Of a stretch of 64,000 bases of DNA, positions 61,422 to 64,000 are shown piece by piece. The translations under genes were made by a program, and so were the position numbers. Location of the stretch: NCBI GenBank assembly GCA_009792885.1, contig WMCF01000014.1, positions 11,642,104 to 11,706,103 on the forward strand, written 5' to 3'. The number at the start of each line of letters is the position of its first letter. Positions within the stretch are counted from its first letter, which is position 1. Under the pieces are notes generated by a model. The model searched no databases and was not told where the DNA came from. It was given only the letters and a program-made list of their open reading frames with translations. The stretch is from Eremophila alpestris peregrina. Its lineage: Eukaryota; Chordata; Aves; Passeriformes; Alaudidae.

Positions 61422-63210
61422 CTAAACCATGGCACCAAGTGCCACATTTAATCTTTTTTAAAACACATCCAGGGATCGTGACTCCACCACCTCCCTGGGC
61501 AGACCATTCCAGTACTTTATCACCCTTTCTGTAAAAAACGTTTTCCTAATATCCAACCTATATTTCCCTTGGTACAGCTAAAGACTATGTCCTCTTGTTC
61601 TGTCAGTTGCTGCCTGGAGAAAGAGACCAACCCCCACCTGACTACAACCACATTTCTGGGAGTTTTAGAGAGTGATAAGGTCACCTCTGAGTCTTCTTTT
61701 CTCCAGCCTAAACAACCCCAGCTCCCTCAGTCATTCCTCACAGGGTTTGTGTTCCAAGCCCCTCACCAGCCTCGTTGCCTCCTCTGGACACGCTCAAGCA
61801 TCTCAACGTCCTTCCTAAACTGAGGGGCCCAGAACTGGACACAGCTCTCTAGGTGTGGCCTCACCAGTGCCCAGTACGGGGGAAGAATGACCTCCCTGCT
61901 CCTGCTGGCCACACTGTTCCTGATACAGGCCAAGATGCCCTTGGCCTTCTTGGCCACCAGGGCATGGTGCTGGCTCACGTTCAGCTGCTGTCACCACCAC
62001 CCCCAGGTCCCTTTCTGCCTGGGCACTGTCCAGCCACACCATCCCCAGCCTGTAACACTGCAGGGGGTTACTGTGGCCAAAATGCAGGACTCTGTACTTG
62101 GACTTATTAAACCTCATCTTACCCATCCATCCAACCATTCCAGGTCTCTTTGCAGAACCCTCCTACCTTCCAACAGATTGACATATGCTCCCAGCTTAGT
62201 GTCATCTGCAGATTTACTACTGAAAGACTCAATCTCCTCATCCATGTCATCAACAAAAATATTGAGCAGAAATGGCCCCAGGACAGACCCCTGAGGGACA
62301 CCACTGGTGACTGGCTGCCAGCTGGATGCAGCACCATTCACCACCACTCTCTGGGCCTGGCCATGCAGCCAGTTCCTAACCCAGCACAGAGTACTCCTGT
62401 CCAAGCCATGGGCTGCCAGCTTTTCCAGGAGTGTGCTGTGGGAGACAGTGTCAAAGGCCTTGCAGAAGTCCAGGTACACAACATCCACAGCCTTTCCTGC
62501 ATCCACCAGGGGGGTCACTTGGACATAAAAGGAGACCAGGTTGGTCAAACATGACCTACCCCACCTAAATCCATACTGGCTGGGTCTGATACCCTGTCTA
62601 TCCTGTTAGTGCTGCCTGATGACAATATAAACTGCTCCATTGTCTTACTGGGCACTGAGGTGAGGCTGACTGGCCTGTAATTACCAGGATCCTCCTTCCC
62701 ACCCTTTTTGTGAATGGGTGTCACATTGGCCAGCTTCCAGTCATCCGGAACCACACCAGTGAGCCAGGACTGTTGGTAAATGATGGAGAGTGACTTCACA
62801 AGCTCATCTGCCAGATCCTTCATCATGCTGGGATGGATTCCATCTGGGTCCATAGATTGATGAACATCCAAGCAGCTCAGCAGTTCTCTGACTGTCTCCT
62901 CCCGGATAACAGGGGGACCATTCTTCTCCCATCTACCAACTCAGGAGGATGGTTGTTCTGAGGACAAGCTGTCTTCCCACTAAAGACTGAGGCAAGGAAG
63001 GCATTAAGCAGCTCTGCCTTCTCTTCATCTGCAGTTACCATGTTCCTTCCTGCATCCAGTAGAGAACAAAAGTTGTAGAGAAAAAAGTTTGGTCTTACCC
63101 TTCCTTTTGCAGTTAATATATTTGTAAAAACATTTTTATTAGCCTTTACAAAAGTTGCCAAATTAAGTTCGAACTGAGGTTTGGCCTCCCTAATTTATTC
63201 CTACATGCCC
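61422..63210 (-). pseudogene. CR1 ORF2 reverse transcriptase region, broken by frameshifts
   Basis: Starting near 63210 (IREAKPQFELNLATFVKANK) the sequence follows CR1 ORF2. Next come ADEEKAELLNAFLASVFSGK, then WKLANVTPIHKKGGKEDPGN and YRPVSLTS (62700s). Motif A is YLDFCKAFDTVSH with both Asp (about 62450-62475), and motif B is SGVPQGSVLGP (about 62270-62300). Motif C is SADDTKLG (62212-62190), where F or Y normally precedes ADD. The C-terminal segment contains RSREVILPPYWALVRPHLES and VQFWAPQF (near 61835-61900), ending at TAG 61422-61424. Frame changes are seen near 62930, 62580, 62125, 61990 and 61770, with in-frame stops at 61666-61668 and elsewhere. At least five frameshifts make it non-functional. 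The frames at 62545-62871, 62114-62548, 61815-62138 and 61763-61978 are its pieces. Confidence 0.95.
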
Positions 63211-63261
63211 ATGCAACCTCCTTAAATACTTCTGACAGACCTGACCCTCCTTCCAAAGATG

Positions 63262-64000
63262 TTACATTCTCTTTTTATTATGAAGTTCCTTTAGAGCCTC
63301 ATTGCCCATCCAGGCTGGACATTTGCCTCCACTACTCATTTTTTGGCACACAGGGACAGGCTGTTCCTGTGCCCTCAAGATCTCTATTTTGAAGCACAGC
63401 CATGTTTCCTGGACTGCTTTGTTTTTAAGGGCTGTTTCCCAAGGAACTCTCTGAATAAATCTCCTAAACAGGCCAAAGTCTGCCCTCCAGAAGTCCAGTG
63501 TAAAAGTCTTACTGATGTTCCTCCTCATTTCACCAAATATCAAGAACTCTATAATTTCGTGGTCACTGTGCCCCAAGTGGCCTCCAACCACCACATCTCC
63601 CACCAGCCCATCTCTGTTTGCAAACAACAGATCTAGCATATTCCCTCCCCTGGTAGGCTCACTCACCAGGTACAACAAAAAGTTGTCCTCCACACACTCT
63701 AAGAACTTCCTGGCCTGCCTCTTTTCTGCTGTATTAAGTTCCCAGCAGATGTCTGGTAGGTTAAAGTCATCTACAAGAACAACGGCTGGTGATCCTGAAA
63801 CATTTTTCAGCTGCTTATAGAATAAATTATCCACCTCTTCTTCCTGGCTGGGTGGATGATAGCAGACTCTCAGTAGGATGTCGGCCTTGTTGGCCTTCCC
63901 CTCAATTCTTACCCATAGGCATTCAACTTCATCGTCACTAGTTTCAATACCCATGGCATCAAAAGCCTCCCTAATGTGAAGGACCACCCCTCCACCTTTT
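63262..64000 (-). pseudogene. CR1 ORF2 endonuclease region (partial, open to window edge)
   Basis: The frame is uninterrupted from the right edge to a TAA at 63262-63264, about 245 codons, and its start is outside the window. Its first visible residues KGGGVVLHIREAF match the middle of the CR1 AP-endonuclease domain. The DNA-nicking domain motifs follow in order: VDDFNLPDICW, where the family normally has GDFN so the Gly is replaced by Asp, and later LGHSDHEIIEF with the Ser-Asp-His catalytic triad intact. After that comes the linker with RADFGLFRRFIQRVPWE and PAWMGNEALKELHNKKRM. A stop directly after this, where intact CR1 reads on, separates it from the reverse transcriptase. The protein would act at chromosomal target sites to prime reverse transcription. 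As it stands it is a decayed copy. Confidence 0.93.

Larger units (their letters stand above)
61346..64000 (-). mobile_element. long CR1 LINE copy, minus strand, continuing past the window
   Basis: CR1 is a non-LTR retrotransposon that copies itself by target-primed reverse transcription using an AP-like endonuclease and a reverse transcriptase encoded in ORF2. This copy begins at its 3' end with two ATTCTGTG-type octamers (61346-61362 as seen on plus), then a short 3' UTR, the ORF2 stop at 61422-61424, the reverse transcriptase to about 63210, and the endonuclease out to the edge. About 2.65 kb is visible, far longer than the usual truncated copies. ORF1 and the 5' UTR, if present, lie right of the window. 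Several frameshifts and stops show it is inactive. Confidence 0.97.

Noticed and set aside
61887..62554. Plus-strand frames of 134-135 codons over the CR1
   Set aside because: They are antisense to the CR1 reverse transcriptase, whose minus-strand reading explains the sequence fully.
63343..63820. Plus-strand frames of 97 and 101 codons
   Set aside because: They are antisense shadows of the CR1 endonuclease frame.
1..64000. CRISPR arrays, bacterial operons, phage or plasmid features
   Set aside because: No regularly spaced repeats and no prokaryotic coding density. The sequence is clearly vertebrate.

Overview
The window looks like bird nuclear DNA. The diagnostic evidence is four CR1 retrotransposon copies of different ages: the canonical CR1 3' tail is seen at about 1.1 kb and 25.6 kb, a very decayed CR1 reverse-transcriptase tail lies at about 15.2 kb, and a long degenerate CR1 with endonuclease and reverse-transcriptase regions occupies 61.3 kb to the right edge. 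Moderate GC, scarce CpG, few repeats and several A or T homopolymers fit an avian intergenic or intronic region. I cannot name the species or the locus from sequence alone.

I recognise no host protein-coding exon, rRNA or intact tRNA. The many short open frames are unrelated to any family I know and are at the level expected by chance, apart from the CR1 frames. The host part is therefore best read as a gene desert or the inside of a large intron. Non-coding exons of a lncRNA or UTR exons cannot be excluded.

Layout. 1-0.7 kb: a 45-base assembly gap flanked by a probable minus-strand solo LTR of an endogenous retrovirus. 0.7-9 kb: unique sequence with one CR1 scrap. 8.8-10.1 kb: two long minus-strand open frames of doubtful meaning beside a CpG-enriched patch with CTCF-like and YY1-like motifs. 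10-36 kb: mostly featureless unique DNA with two CR1 relics and several AT-rich blocks dense in TAAT homeodomain cores, which look like conserved non-coding elements. 36.7-39.6 kb: three CpG-enriched patches in under 3 kb, the best candidate regulatory hub. 39.6-61.3 kb: unique DNA with an apparent retro-transcribed 3' end (poly-A signal plus A tract), two long perfect palindromes, a tRNA-like relic and the strongest enhancer-like block at about 53 kb. 61.3-64 kb: the CR1 pseudogene, minus strand, continuing beyond the window.

I found no new gene system. The points most worth checking are the regulatory-looking blocks. Conservation there is inferred from base composition and motif density, not from an alignment.
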